Assembly (NCBI GenBank): GCA_044375105.1
Contig: JBILNK010000004.1
Coordinates: forward strand, 1-62,575
Length of the DNA: 62,575 nt
From: JBIKLM01 sp044375105
GTDB taxonomy: Bacteria > Planctomycetota > UBA1135 > GCA-002686595
Direction: 5' to 3'
The position numbers and the translations under genes were made by a program. Under the pieces are notes generated by a model. It ran no database searches and was not told where the DNA came from. It worked only from the letters and a program-made list of their open reading frames with translations. Positions within the stretch are counted from its first letter, which is position 1; every line of letters starts with the position of its first letter. Shown here in pieces: positions 40,715 through 51,247 of the stretch.

Positions 40715-41007
40715 CCCATCGGCCGCGAAGGCCCCAGCGGACGCAGCCACCCGAGTTCCAGCGGCAGCGCACGAAAGCACGTCCCGATGCCCTCGCGCAA
40801 CACCAGCGCGCTGCAACATCCCTCGCCCGACGTCACGACACGACATCACAGCACGACAGCACGACAGCACGACTCGACATCACGACTCGACATCACGACT
40901 CGACATCACGACAGCACGACAGCACGACAGCACGACACGACGACTCGACTCGGCGATACGACTCGACGCCACCGCCCGACGCTACTCCCCCGCCGTCCAG
41001 CCCCCCG
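40715..41007. other. 293-bp gap filled largely by simple repeats
   Basis: Contains the tandem repeat array listed separately. No gene is supported; open frames through the array arise because the units contain no stop codons. Confidence 0.5.
40834..40967. repeat. Tandem array of 8-bp and 13-bp units
   Basis: The 13-bp unit CACGACTCGACAT occurs three times in perfect tandem at 40868-40906. It is flanked by CACGACAG 8-mers, two before (40852-40867) and three after (40907-40930), with degenerate copies at both ends. No spacers are present. The array lies between the propeller-fusion gene and the Gfo/Idh/MocA gene. Confidence 0.85.
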
Positions 41008-42042
41008 ATGCCCCCCGAAAAGCCCCCGCCCCTGCGCTTCGCCCTGATCGGTCCCGGCCAGATCGCCCAGGTCTTCGCCGAAAGCCTGCTCGAAACCGGC
41101 GCCGGCTCGGTGGCCTGCGTGTTCGGCCGCAACCTGCAGAAGGCGCGCACCTTGGCGGAGCGCTTCGGCGGCGAAGCGGTGGCCGATCTGGAGGCCGCCA
41201 TCGGCCATTCCGCGGTGCAGGCCGTCTATGTGGCGACACCCCACAGCGCCCATGCGGAGGCCGTGCAGGCGGCTCTGGAAGCGGGCCTGCCGGTCTTGTG
41301 CGAAAAGCCGCTCAGCCCCAGGCTGGAGACCACGCGCGCCCTGTTCGCCCTGGCGGCGCAATCCTCGGTGCCGCTGCTCGAGGGCTACATGTACCGGGCC
41401 CATCCGCAGATCGATCGGGCCCTGGCGATCGTGCAAAGCGGCGAGCTGGGCGCCCTGCGGCGCATCGAAAGCCATTTCGGCTTCCACGCGCCCTACGACC
41501 GGCAGCAGCGCCTGTTCGCCCCCGAGCTGGCTGGCGGCGCGATCCTGGACGTGGGCGGCTACCCGCTCTCCCTGACCCTGGCCCTGGCGCGCGCCGCCGG
41601 GATCCCGTCCGAGCAGTCCCTGCACCCCGATCTGACCGAGGTCGACGGCGAGCTCGCCGCCAGCGGCGTCGATGCCCACGGGGAAGCGGAGCTGCATTTC
41701 CCCGCCGGGCTCAGCGCCCGCGTCCGGGTCTCCCTTCGGCAGGAGCTCGGGCGCGGCGCCTTGGTGCACGGCACCCTCGGCAGCCTGCGTCTCGAAGACC
41801 CGTTCCTGCCCAGCGGACAGCGCCGCGGTCGCCAGGCGCGCCTGTGGGTCGAAACCGAGCGGCAGCGCCGCGAGGAGCGCATCGAGGCCCGGGCCGACTG
41901 CTTCGCCCTGGAGGCCGAGGAGCTCAGCCGGATGGTGCACGCCCGCCAGCTCGAGCCGCGGGCGCCGTTCGTGGGCCGCGCCGAAAGCCTAGCCCTGGCC
42001 GCCCTGCTGGAGCGCTGGCGGGAACGCCTCGGGGCCCTCTGA
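41008..42042 (+). CDS. Gfo/Idh/MocA-family NAD(P)-dependent oxidoreductase
   Basis: A 344-residue protein. The N-terminal Rossmann fold begins RFALIGPGQIAQVFAESL, and the family EKP motif (Glu99-Lys100-Pro101 in VLCEKPLSP) marks the catalytic lysine. The C-terminal alpha/beta domain includes GGAILDVGGYPLSL and SHFGFHAP. Family members oxidise or isomerise sugars, inositols and related polyols, or open glycosidic bonds by a redox route. It precedes an SLC5 symporter and a hexose-phosphate mutarotase, which points to carbohydrate metabolism. ATG 41008 was chosen because the domain begins right after it; the frame is open far upstream only through low-complexity DNA. Confidence 0.9.
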   Translation: MPPEKPPPLRFALIGPGQIAQVFAESLLETGAGSVACVFGRNLQKARTLAERFGGEAVADLEAAIGHSAVQAVYVATPHSAHAEAVQAALEAGLPVLCEKPLSPRLETTRALFALAAQSSVPLLEGYMYRAHPQIDRALAIVQSGELGALRRIESHFGFHAPYDRQQRLFAPELAGGAILDVGGYPLSLTLALARAAGIPSEQSLHPDLTEVDGELAASGVDAHGEAELHFPAGLSARVRVSLRQELGRGALVHGTLGSLRLEDPFLPSGQRRGRQARLWVETERQRREERIEARADCFALEAEELSRMVHARQLEPRAPFVGRAESLALAALLERWRERLGAL

Positions 42043-42457
42043 CCGGCGCGCGGCGGTCGCCGCCCAGCGCCCCGGACGCCGGCGCCTGCCGGACCCGCCC
42101 CGCGATCCCGCCGCAGGCGCCCAGGTCGCGCCTCCCGCACGACGCGCCGAAGGCCGCCGAATCGAGCAGCACACCCCTGAGTTCTCAGCCCCTTCGATCG
42201 AAGCGACCCCAACCGGCTCGACATCCTCGACATCCTCGACAACCTCAACAGCCTCAGCAACCTCAGCAACCTCAGCAACCTGAACAGCTTGCACGACCCG
42301 AGAAACCCGAGGCCATCAAGCGACCCGAGCGACTGGAGCCCCGCGAGCCTTGCCAGCGGCCCGAGCGACGCTCGCGACCCCCTCGGCCTGCGCTAGACCG
42401 TGGGCCCGCAGCACGCGCCCCGCCCCAGCCCCCCGCGCCCCCCACTCTCCACCTGCC
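42043..42457. other. 415-bp gap with 9-bp repeats before the symporter
   Basis: No credible gene. It contains the repeat array at 42217-42297 and is otherwise featureless GC-rich DNA before the TTG start of the symporter. Confidence 0.4.
42217..42297. repeat. Nine consecutive degenerate 9-bp units
   Basis: Units in order are CTCGACATC twice, CTCGACAAC, CTCAACAGC, CTCAGCAAC three times, CTGAACAGC and TTGCACGAC, each keeping a CTC/CTG-xxC frame of nine. Period nine with drift between neighbours suggests slippage or recombination. There are no spacers. Confidence 0.85.
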
Positions 42458-44119
42458 TTGACCTCCCTGGACTGGATCGTCCTGCTGGCCTTCTTCGCCC
42501 TGGTGGTGGCCGTGTCCCTGGCCGCCTCGCGCGGCGAACGCACGCGCGCCGACTACTTCCTCGCCGGTCGCTCCCTGCCCTGGTGGCTGGTCGGCTTCTC
42601 GCTGATCGCCTCCAACATCTCGACCGAGCAGTTCGTCGGCATGACCGGACAGGCGGCCCGCGCCGGCCTGGCGGTGGCCAGCTACGAGCTCCTGGCCGCG
42701 CCGGCCCTGGTGCTGGTGGCCTGGGTGCTGCTGCCGCGCTTCCTGCGCGCCGGCCTCTACACGATCCCGGAGTTCCTCGAGTACCGCTTCGACCGCGCCA
42801 CGCGCTCGCTGCTGGCGGCTTTGATGGCGGTCTTCTTCGTGGTCACGGTGTTGTCCGCGGTGCTCTACAGCGGGGCCACCTTCCTGTCGTCGGTGCTGGA
42901 CGTGCCCGGGGTCCTCGAGCGCAACGGACTGGCCTCCCCGGAGCGCGCCGAGTCCCGCGCCTTCCTGTTGAGCGTCTGGACGATCGCCCTGATCGCAACG
43001 GTCTACACGGTGATCGGCGGCCTCAAGGCCGTGGTCTGGTCGGATCTGCTCCAAGGAGCCGCGCTGTTGGCCGGCGGCGCGCTGGTCCTGTGGCTGGCGC
43101 TGGACGCCCTGGCGCAGGGCGGCGGCGTGCTGGCCGGCTGGCGGCGTTTCGTCGAGGAGCAAGGGGACCGGCTGCACCTGGTGCGCCCCTGGAACGATCC
43201 CGATGTGCCCAGCCTGTCGCTGGTCACGGGGCTGTGGATCCCGGTGCTGTTCTATTGGGGCCTCAACCAATTCATCACCCAGCGCGTATTGGCCGCCGGG
43301 TCCCTGCGCGAGGGTCAAAAGGGCATCTTCTTCGCCGCTGCGGTCAAGCTGCTGATGCCGATGTTCGTGGTGCTGCCCGGCATGCTGGCGGTCAGCCTGC
43401 TCGGGCCGGCGCTCGCCGCAGCCCACCCGGACCAGGCCTATCCGCTGCTGCTGCGGGAACTCCTGGCACCGGGCCTGCTCGGTTTCCTGCTGGCGGCCAT
43501 CGCCGGGGCGGTGATGAGCACTTTCAACTCGGGCCTCAACTCGGCCGCCACCGTGATCGTGCTCGACCTCTACGCGGTGCACGTGGCCCCCGGCCTGAGC
43601 GAGGCCCAGGCGGTGCGCATCGGCCGCATCGCGACCCTGCTGCTGGCGCTGCTGGCCTGCCTGTGGACGCCCGTGATCCAGGCCTTCGAGGGGGTCTTCG
43701 GCTACATCCAGGAGCTGTGGGGCTTCGTCTCCGCGCCCACCTGCGCGGTGTTTTTCGCCGGGCTGTGCTGGCCGCGGCTGCCGGCGCGCGCCGCGCGCAC
43801 GGCCCTGATCCTCGGCCCGCTGCTCTACGCCCTCTCGCGCGCTCCCGCCTGGGCCTGGAGCGCCGCAGAGGCCCGCGCCCTGGGCGCCCTGCCCGCCCTG
43901 CTGCACCGCTACGCCTCGCTGGCCTTCCTCTACCACCTGTTCATCCTGTTCGTGCTGCTCACGGCGGGCCTGTGGCTGTGGTCGCGCCTCGATCCGCTGC
44001 CCGCGCCCGTGCGCTTGCCCGACCGCTCTCAGGTGGACCTGACGCCCTGGCGCTTCTCGCGGGCCGCGGGGCTCGCGCTGCTGCTCGCCACCGCGGCGAT
44101 CTACGCCGCCTGGTGGTAG
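42458..44119 (+). CDS. SLC5-family sodium:solute symporter (SGLT-like)
   Basis: A 553-residue integral membrane transporter with about 13-14 hydrophobic segments. SLC5 marks include DYFLAGRSLPWWLVGFSLIA, SNISTEQFVGMTG (sodium-site region), AGLYTIPEFLEYRF and the AAIAGAVMSTFNSGLNSAATV block. This last block contains the Na2 and substrate region. Members co-transport sugars, inositol, proline or other solutes with sodium. The TTG at 42458 was chosen as start because it immediately precedes the first membrane helix; upstream sequence is repeat DNA. Neighbours on both sides (a sugar oxidoreductase and a hexose-phosphate mutarotase) suggest a sugar or polyol substrate. Confidence 0.9.
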   Translation: MTSLDWIVLLAFFALVVAVSLAASRGERTRADYFLAGRSLPWWLVGFSLIASNISTEQFVGMTGQAARAGLAVASYELLAAPALVLVAWVLLPRFLRAGLYTIPEFLEYRFDRATRSLLAALMAVFFVVTVLSAVLYSGATFLSSVLDVPGVLERNGLASPERAESRAFLLSVWTIALIATVYTVIGGLKAVVWSDLLQGAALLAGGALVLWLALDALAQGGGVLAGWRRFVEEQGDRLHLVRPWNDPDVPSLSLVTGLWIPVLFYWGLNQFITQRVLAAGSLREGQKGIFFAAAVKLLMPMFVVLPGMLAVSLLGPALAAAHPDQAYPLLLRELLAPGLLGFLLAAIAGAVMSTFNSGLNSAATVIVLDLYAVHVAPGLSEAQAVRIGRIATLLLALLACLWTPVIQAFEGVFGYIQELWGFVSAPTCAVFFAGLCWPRLPARAARTALILGPLLYALSRAPAWAWSAAEARALGALPALLHRYASLAFLYHLFILFVLLTAGLWLWSRLDPLPAPVRLPDRSQVDLTPWRFSRAAGLALLLATAAIYAAWW

Positions 44120-44135
44120 GGCCGCGAAGCGGCGC

Positions 44136-44966
44136 TCACAGGCGCTCGAGCCGCTGCACACCCACCAAGCGCTGCCCCGGCTCGAGCCGCTTCGGGGCCT
44201 CGATCCAGGCCGCTTCGATGCAGACGTACCGGCGCCACTCGCCCGGCCCCAGGTCGGACAGCGAGGCGGCCTTGGTCGCACCGATGTTCCACACCACGGC
44301 GTCCGGCAGCCCGCTCTGTTCGACGCGCAGCAGCGGCCGATAGCCGGCCCCGCTGCGGCGCCACAGCTCGAGGGGCCGCTCGAGCCCCAGCAGCTGGCGA
44401 TCGACCTCGCCCTCGAAGCGCAGCGGCCCGGCCTGCACGAACTCGCCGCGCTCGGCCTCGCGGGCCCGGCGCCCCTCGGCCCCGAGCAGCTCGAGATCGG
44501 TCACGTCGTCGACCGCCAGGTAGGTGTGCAAGGCGAGCGTGAATTCGACCGCCTCTGCGCCGCGGACTTCGATCGAGATCTCGATCTCCAGCTCGGCCTC
44601 GCAGGGCCGGGCCTGCACCTCGAGTCGCACGGCCCCGGACCAGCCCGGCCAGCGCCCGGCCTCCACGTCCAGGCGCACCCCGCGGCCCGGCAGGGGCGTC
44701 CAGCGCTCGAGGCGCGCGAAGCCATGCTTGGGCAGGGGCCCGAGGCCCGCGAACTGCGGAAAGCACACCGGCACGCCGCCGCGGATCGCCAGGGCCTGGC
44801 CCTTCGGTCCTTGCACGGCCGCGAGCGACGAGAGGAACAAGCGCTCGTCCCCGGCCCGCCCGCGCCAGGACAGGAGCTGCCCGCCGTGCAGGCTGAAGCT
44901 GGCCTCGGCCCCATCCGGGCCGCGCACCGAGACCAGCTCTCCGAAGCGTTCCAGGCTCGGCTGCAT
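44136..44966 (-). CDS. D-hexose-6-phosphate mutarotase / aldose 1-epimerase family (YeaD-like)
   Basis: The 276-residue protein interconverts alpha and beta anomers of hexose 6-phosphates. It has the galactose-mutarotase beta-sandwich with RGGVPVCFPQFAGL, His81 (KHGFAR), His147 (HTYLAV) and Glu251 (RRYVCIEAAW), the last following VVWNIGATKAASLSDLGPGE. These match the YeaD/YMR099c type, which acts on phosphorylated hexoses, more closely than GalM. It converges on the symporter gene with 16 bp between stops. Cytoplasmic. Confidence 0.9.
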   Translation of the reverse strand: MQPSLERFGELVSVRGPDGAEASFSLHGGQLLSWRGRAGDERLFLSSLAAVQGPKGQALAIRGGVPVCFPQFAGLGPLPKHGFARLERWTPLPGRGVRLDVEAGRWPGWSGAVRLEVQARPCEAELEIEISIEVRGAEAVEFTLALHTYLAVDDVTDLELLGAEGRRAREAERGEFVQAGPLRFEGEVDRQLLGLERPLELWRRSGAGYRPLLRVEQSGLPDAVVWNIGATKAASLSDLGPGEWRRYVCIEAAWIEAPKRLEPGQRLVGVQRLERL

Positions 44967-45349
44967 GGGCAGACACTAACCGGGCGGCGTCGCCGCTCGG
45001 CCAGCCGGCCCTCGAGACCAGCGCCCCAGAGGCGCCGTTGCGTTCCGGCGGATGCACCGCGGGCGCGCTGGTCTGCGCGCCGGTCGCCGTGGATGCGCGG
45101 GCGGGGCGGGGCAAGCCCAGCCGCGCTGGCCCGCTCCGCTCCCCGTCGGCGACCGGACCCTCCCGGCGCTGGGCGCCGGCCGCTCGCCGGCCAACCGGAG
45201 CCAGGCGCTCTGCGCCCCACGCTCTGTCCAACCAAGCGCCGCGGCCCCCCTCTGGGCTGCCTGGTGCCGGCGCTGCGAACAAGGGCCCTCCGTCGGGTTT
45301 CCGGCGCCCCTCGCGGTGCCCCGGCTGGGTCTGGCGGCGCCCGCCCCGC

Positions 45350-45377
45350 TTGCGCTCCGGCCCACAGCGGTTAGGTT
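45350..45377 (+). promoter_or_regulatory. Candidate sigma-70-like promoter of the small ORF
   Basis: TTGCGC at 45350-45355 and TAGGTT at 45372-45377 with a 16-bp spacer lie about 70 bases before the small ORF. Boxes are weak and the call is tentative. Confidence 0.3.
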
Positions 45378-45437
45378 CGCTCGGGTCGCGCCGCCGCGCC
45401 GACGCGACCGGTGCCCCACGCGCGTCCGCCCAACCCC

Positions 45438-45449
45438 AAGGAGGTGATC
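45438..45449 (+). promoter_or_regulatory. Exceptionally complete Shine-Dalgarno sequence
   Basis: AAGGAGGTGATC is fully complementary to the conserved bacterial 16S 3' end (GATCACCTCCTT) over 12 bases and abuts the ATG at 45450. No other gene in the window shows such a site. The zero spacing to the AUG from the full 12-mer is normal if AAGGAGG is taken as the core (5-base spacing). Confidence 0.75.
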
Positions 45450-45584
45450 ATGAGTCTGACCGACTCCCGCCCGACCCCGCGATCCAGCTGCCCGCGCCAC
45501 CCCGCGCCCGGAGCCCTCGGCGTGTCGACCCGCGTCGGCCCCCGAGCCGCCCAGCAGCCTGCCTCCCAGGGGACTGGCGCCTGA
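45450..45584 (+). CDS. 44-residue small protein of unknown function
   Basis: The ORF begins MSLTDSRPTP and ends QGTGA before TGA at 45582-45584. It is rich in Pro, Ala, Arg and Ser, with one Cys (residue 14), no membrane segment and no family resemblance. Support for its reality is the 12-base perfect Shine-Dalgarno at its start and the strong intrinsic terminator 90 bases after its stop, with no further plus-strand gene. The transcript would thus be a short mRNA of about 300-350 bases. It could equally be a leader peptide or a regulatory RNA that happens to bind ribosomes tightly. Confidence 0.55.
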   Translation: MSLTDSRPTPRSSCPRHPAPGALGVSTRVGPRAAQQPASQGTGA

Positions 45585-45673
45585 GCCGATCGGGCTGCAC
45601 CTGGGCTAGAGCCAACGCTCGCCCGGACAGCCCTTCCGCTCCGGCCCCGTCGCGGCCCCCGGCCGCTCCGGCA

Positions 45674-45719
45674 AGACGGGCCACCGCGCGCGCTGGCGCT
45701 GGTGGCCCGTCTCTTTTTT
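45674..45719 (+). terminator. Strong intrinsic terminator after the small ORF
   Basis: A perfect 12-bp stem (AGACGGGCCACC/GGTGGCCCGTCT) with a 15-base loop is followed by CTTTTTT. It is the best terminator in the window and points along the plus strand. Confidence 0.9.
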
Positions 45720-45833
45720 CTCGAGCTCGATCCGCGCCGCGGATCGGTTCGGCTTTGGCTGCGGAGCGGGCCGGCTTCGGATCGCCTCGAGCCTGGCTCG
45801 TGTGCAACGGACCGACCCGAGTGGCGCTGGGCG

Positions 45834-48908
<3,075 letters not shown>

Positions 48909-48912
48909 GGCC

Positions 48913-49221
48913 TCAGCCCCCCGGGTGCGTCTCGGGGGCCGCGGCGAGATCCTTGTGGTGCCCGGGGCGCCCCTCGGCCAGATACTTCTCGCGCACGGCG
49001 CGCTCGAGGTCGATGCCCTGCATGTTGGCCAAGCTGGCCAGCCAAGCGAACACGTCCGCGAATTCGCCCGAAAGCGCCTCGCCCTGGTGGCCGCGGCGCA
49101 GGGCGCGGGTCAGCTCGCCGACCTCCTCCATGAACCAGAAGTAGGTGCCTGCCAGGCCGCGCTCGCTGTCGCGCGCGAGGTACAGGTCGGCGATCAGTTG
49201 CTGGAAGGCGCGGATCTCCAT
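48913..49221 (-). CDS. MazG-like nucleotide pyrophosphohydrolase
   Basis: A 102-residue all-alpha protein of the single-domain MazG-like group. The metal-binding pattern E-E-x-x-E (FMEEVGELTRALR) and the later EFADVFAWLASLAN (ExxD-type) are kept. Such proteins hydrolyse (d)NTPs, often noncanonical ones, to monophosphates. ATG 49221 was chosen because the domain begins right after it; an in-frame upstream ATG at 49308 would add a Pro/Arg-rich leader. The stop lies four bases before the priA GTG, so the two are probably coupled, joining nucleotide clean-up and replication restart. Confidence 0.85.
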   Translation of the reverse strand: MEIRAFQQLIADLYLARDSERGLAGTYFWFMEEVGELTRALRRGHQGEALSGEFADVFAWLASLANMQGIDLERAVREKYLAEGRPGHHKDLAAAPETHPGG

Positions 49222-49335
49222 GGGCTTGGCGGGCGGGCGCTGGGGCCCCGGGGCGGAAGCGCGCGGGCTGCGGGGGCGCTCGCCCCGACCCGGGCAGCGC
49301 CCGGACACCGGCAGGGTCGCCGCGGGCGCGCCCGG

Positions 49336-50706
49336 TCAGCTTTCGTCCGGAAGCCGCAGGATACACGAAAGGCTGATGTCGTCCGGCAGCGGCGTGCCGG
49401 CGGCCCAGCCGAGCAGGGCCGCGCGCATGCTGCGCACGGCCTCCTGGGCATCTCCGAAGGGTGCGTGGGCCACGGCGTTGTAGAGCCGTGTTTCCCCGAA
49501 TTCGTCGCTGGCCGGGGCGCGCACCTTGGCGGCTCCGGCGGTCAATAGCACCAGCGCGTCCCCGGGCTCGAAGGCCAGATCCTGCAGGCTCAAGGTGCGC
49601 TCGAAGACCGGGCCGCGATCGAGCCCCAGGGCGATGCCTTCGGGCTGCAGGCGGCGCAGCTTTTGGTCCTTGGCGGTGCGCCGCAGGAGCGGCAAGCGGT
49701 GGCCCGCGCAGACCACGCTGGCCCGGCCCCCCGCCGGATCGACCAGCGCGAACAGCGCCGTGACGCACGAGCCACGCCGCAAGCGGCCGTTCAGCTCGCG
49801 GTTGACGCGCGCAAAGGCCGCGGCCAGGTCGCCTTCGCGGGCCAGCTCGCTGCGCAGCAGGCCGCGCGCCATGGCGCCCACGATCGCCGCGGGAACGCCC
49901 TGGCCGGTGACGTCGCAGACCAGCAGGCCCACGCGGCCACCGGGATACGCGAAGAAGTCGTGGAAGGAACCGGACAGCTCGGCCCCGGTCAGGTACACGG
50001 CGCCGATGTCGATGCCCGGGGTCAGCGGCAGCGCGTCCGGCAGCAGGGCTTCGCGCGCGCTGGCGGCCAGCTCGAGCTCGCGCTCGCGTACCGAGAGTTC
50101 GAGCTCCGCCTGCCGGCCCTCCGCGAGGTCGCCGGCCATGCGCTCCAGGGCCCGTGAGAGCAGCGCCAGCTCCATGGTGCCCGGGTTGCGCACGCGCAGC
50201 CGCAGATCGCCGTGGGAGAGGCGCTGCACGGCGCCGACCATCTCTGACAGGGGCGAGGTCACCTGGCGCGCGACGATCAGGGCCACGATGGTGCCCACCA
50301 GCACCATCAGCCCCAGGATCGACGCGATCAAGGCGCCGAGGCCCGAGCCGCCCTGCAGTTCGGCGGGCACGTAGACCGTGCTCACGCGCTCGCCGTCGGC
50401 GCGGTCGAAGCGCTCGGTGTAGCGCTTGGCCGGCCGGCCCGCGATGGTGCCCTCCTGGATCTCGAGGGGCCCCTCGACGGCCACCATCGCGCTGGTCGGC
50501 TGGAAAGGCTGCTGGTCGATGCCGGCGGTCAGCTCGGCGGTGGCCTTGAGCAGGGCCTCGGTCTGATTGGCCAGCAGCCTCTGGCTCGAAGAGTGCAGCA
50601 ACAGCCCTCCGGCCAAGCCCACCAGCGCCAGGGCCACGCCCATGGCCAGGGCGAAACGCGATCCCAGGCTGACCCCGCGGGCCGATTCCCTGCCGCCGCG
50701 CCTCAT
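49336..50706 (-). CDS. HAMP / SpoIIE-type PP2C phosphatase with altered metal residues
   Basis: A 456-residue membrane protein. TM1 (residues 17-37), an extracytoplasmic segment of about 85 residues and TM2 (125-147) lead to a HAMP domain (148-200) and a SpoIIE/RsbU-like PP2C domain. The usual SGDFYD metal motif reads SGSFHD (Asp to Ser at 247, Asp250 kept). The usual TDG reads TAG (Asp to Ala at 390). DVTGQG (Asp265) and the final PDDIS (Asp442-Asp443) are intact. Two lost aspartates suggest weak, altered or absent phosphatase activity, possibly with a binding role in a partner-switch pathway. The gene starts one base after the pgpA stop and lies in the same operon. No anti-sigma kinase or STAS gene is nearby. 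Confidence 0.85.
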   Translation of the reverse strand: MRRGGRESARGVSLGSRFALAMGVALALVGLAGGLLLHSSSQRLLANQTEALLKATAELTAGIDQQPFQPTSAMVAVEGPLEIQEGTIAGRPAKRYTERFDRADGERVSTVYVPAELQGGSGLGALIASILGLMVLVGTIVALIVARQVTSPLSEMVGAVQRLSHGDLRLRVRNPGTMELALLSRALERMAGDLAEGRQAELELSVRERELELAASAREALLPDALPLTPGIDIGAVYLTGAELSGSFHDFFAYPGGRVGLLVCDVTGQGVPAAIVGAMARGLLRSELAREGDLAAAFARVNRELNGRLRRGSCVTALFALVDPAGGRASVVCAGHRLPLLRRTAKDQKLRRLQPEGIALGLDRGPVFERTLSLQDLAFEPGDALVLLTAGAAKVRAPASDEFGETRLYNAVAHAPFGDAQEAVRSMRAALLGWAAGTPLPDDISLSCILRLPDES

Positions 50707-50707
50707 C

Positions 50708-51247
50708 TCAGCCGGCCAAAGGGGCCGTCCAGGCTTCCGGGGTGAGCAGGAAGCGCCGACAGAACCACAGGGCCAGGAGGCCATAGAGGCCGGCGATCAC
50801 GTCGTCCAGCAGGATGCCGTCGCCGCCGTGCAGCCGCTCGAGCCGGCGGGCCGGCCAGGGCTTGGTGATGTCGAACAGACGGAACCACGCGAATGCGACC
50901 ACCAGCGCCAAGGGGGACGGGGGGAGCGGCCAGAGCAGGACCACTAGATAGCCGAGGACCTCGTCCAAGACGAACCAGCCCGGGTCGCCGGCCTGGGCCC
51001 GGCGCTCGGCCCAGTTCCCGAGACTGCGACCGACGGCGTATAGCAGCAGCAGCGCGGCGATCAGCAGCGGCAGGTAGAGCTGGCCGGTTCGCGCCAGGAG
51101 CCAGGCCAGCAGCACGCCGCCCAGGGTGCCGAAGGTTCCCGGGGCCGCGGGCGCCCGACCGAGGCCGCAGGCGGTCGCGGCGAGCAGGCGCCAGGCGTCT
51201 CCCGGCTGGCGTGGCCCGCGCAGCAGATCGGGTTCGAGGGCGCTCAA
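50708..51247 (-). CDS. pgpA: Phosphatidylglycerophosphatase A
   Basis: Dephosphorylates phosphatidylglycerophosphate to phosphatidylglycerol at the cytoplasmic membrane. The 179-residue protein has the PgpA marks CGLGRAPAAPGTFGTLGG, FVLDEVLGYL, FRLFDITKPWPARRLE and GGDGILLDDVIAGLYG. Several hydrophobic segments are visible. The start is a TTG that overlaps the pgsA stop (TTGA at 51247-51244), a coupling arrangement analogous to ATGA. It directly follows pgsA, so consecutive steps of the same pathway are encoded together. Confidence 0.93.
   Translation of the reverse strand: MSALEPDLLRGPRQPGDAWRLLAATACGLGRAPAAPGTFGTLGGVLLAWLLARTGQLYLPLLIAALLLLYAVGRSLGNWAERRAQAGDPGWFVLDEVLGYLVVLLWPLPPSPLALVVAFAWFRLFDITKPWPARRLERLHGGDGILLDDVIAGLYGLLALWFCRRFLLTPEAWTAPLAG

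Larger units (their letters stand above)
44967..45449. other. 483-bp region upstream of the small ORF
   Basis: No gene is supported: frames are Arg/Pro/Ala-rich and lack motifs. Its right end holds a candidate promoter and the Shine-Dalgarno of the 44-residue ORF. Confidence 0.4.

Noticed and set aside
40834..40967. The 40.8-kb repeat array as a CRISPR
   Set aside because: Units are 8 and 13 bp in direct contact; no 25-40-bp repeats, no spacers and no cas genes.
42217..42297. The 42.2-kb 9-bp units as a coding leucine-rich repeat
   Set aside because: The frame reads L-x-x repeats but lies between genes, has no start with a ribosome-binding site, and runs into unrelated frames. It is treated as repeat DNA.
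45438..45450. AAGGAGGTGATCA as the end of a reversed 16S rRNA gene
   Set aside because: Only the terminal 12-13 bases match the complement of the 16S 3' end; the adjoining bases do not resemble 16S, so it is a Shine-Dalgarno site.
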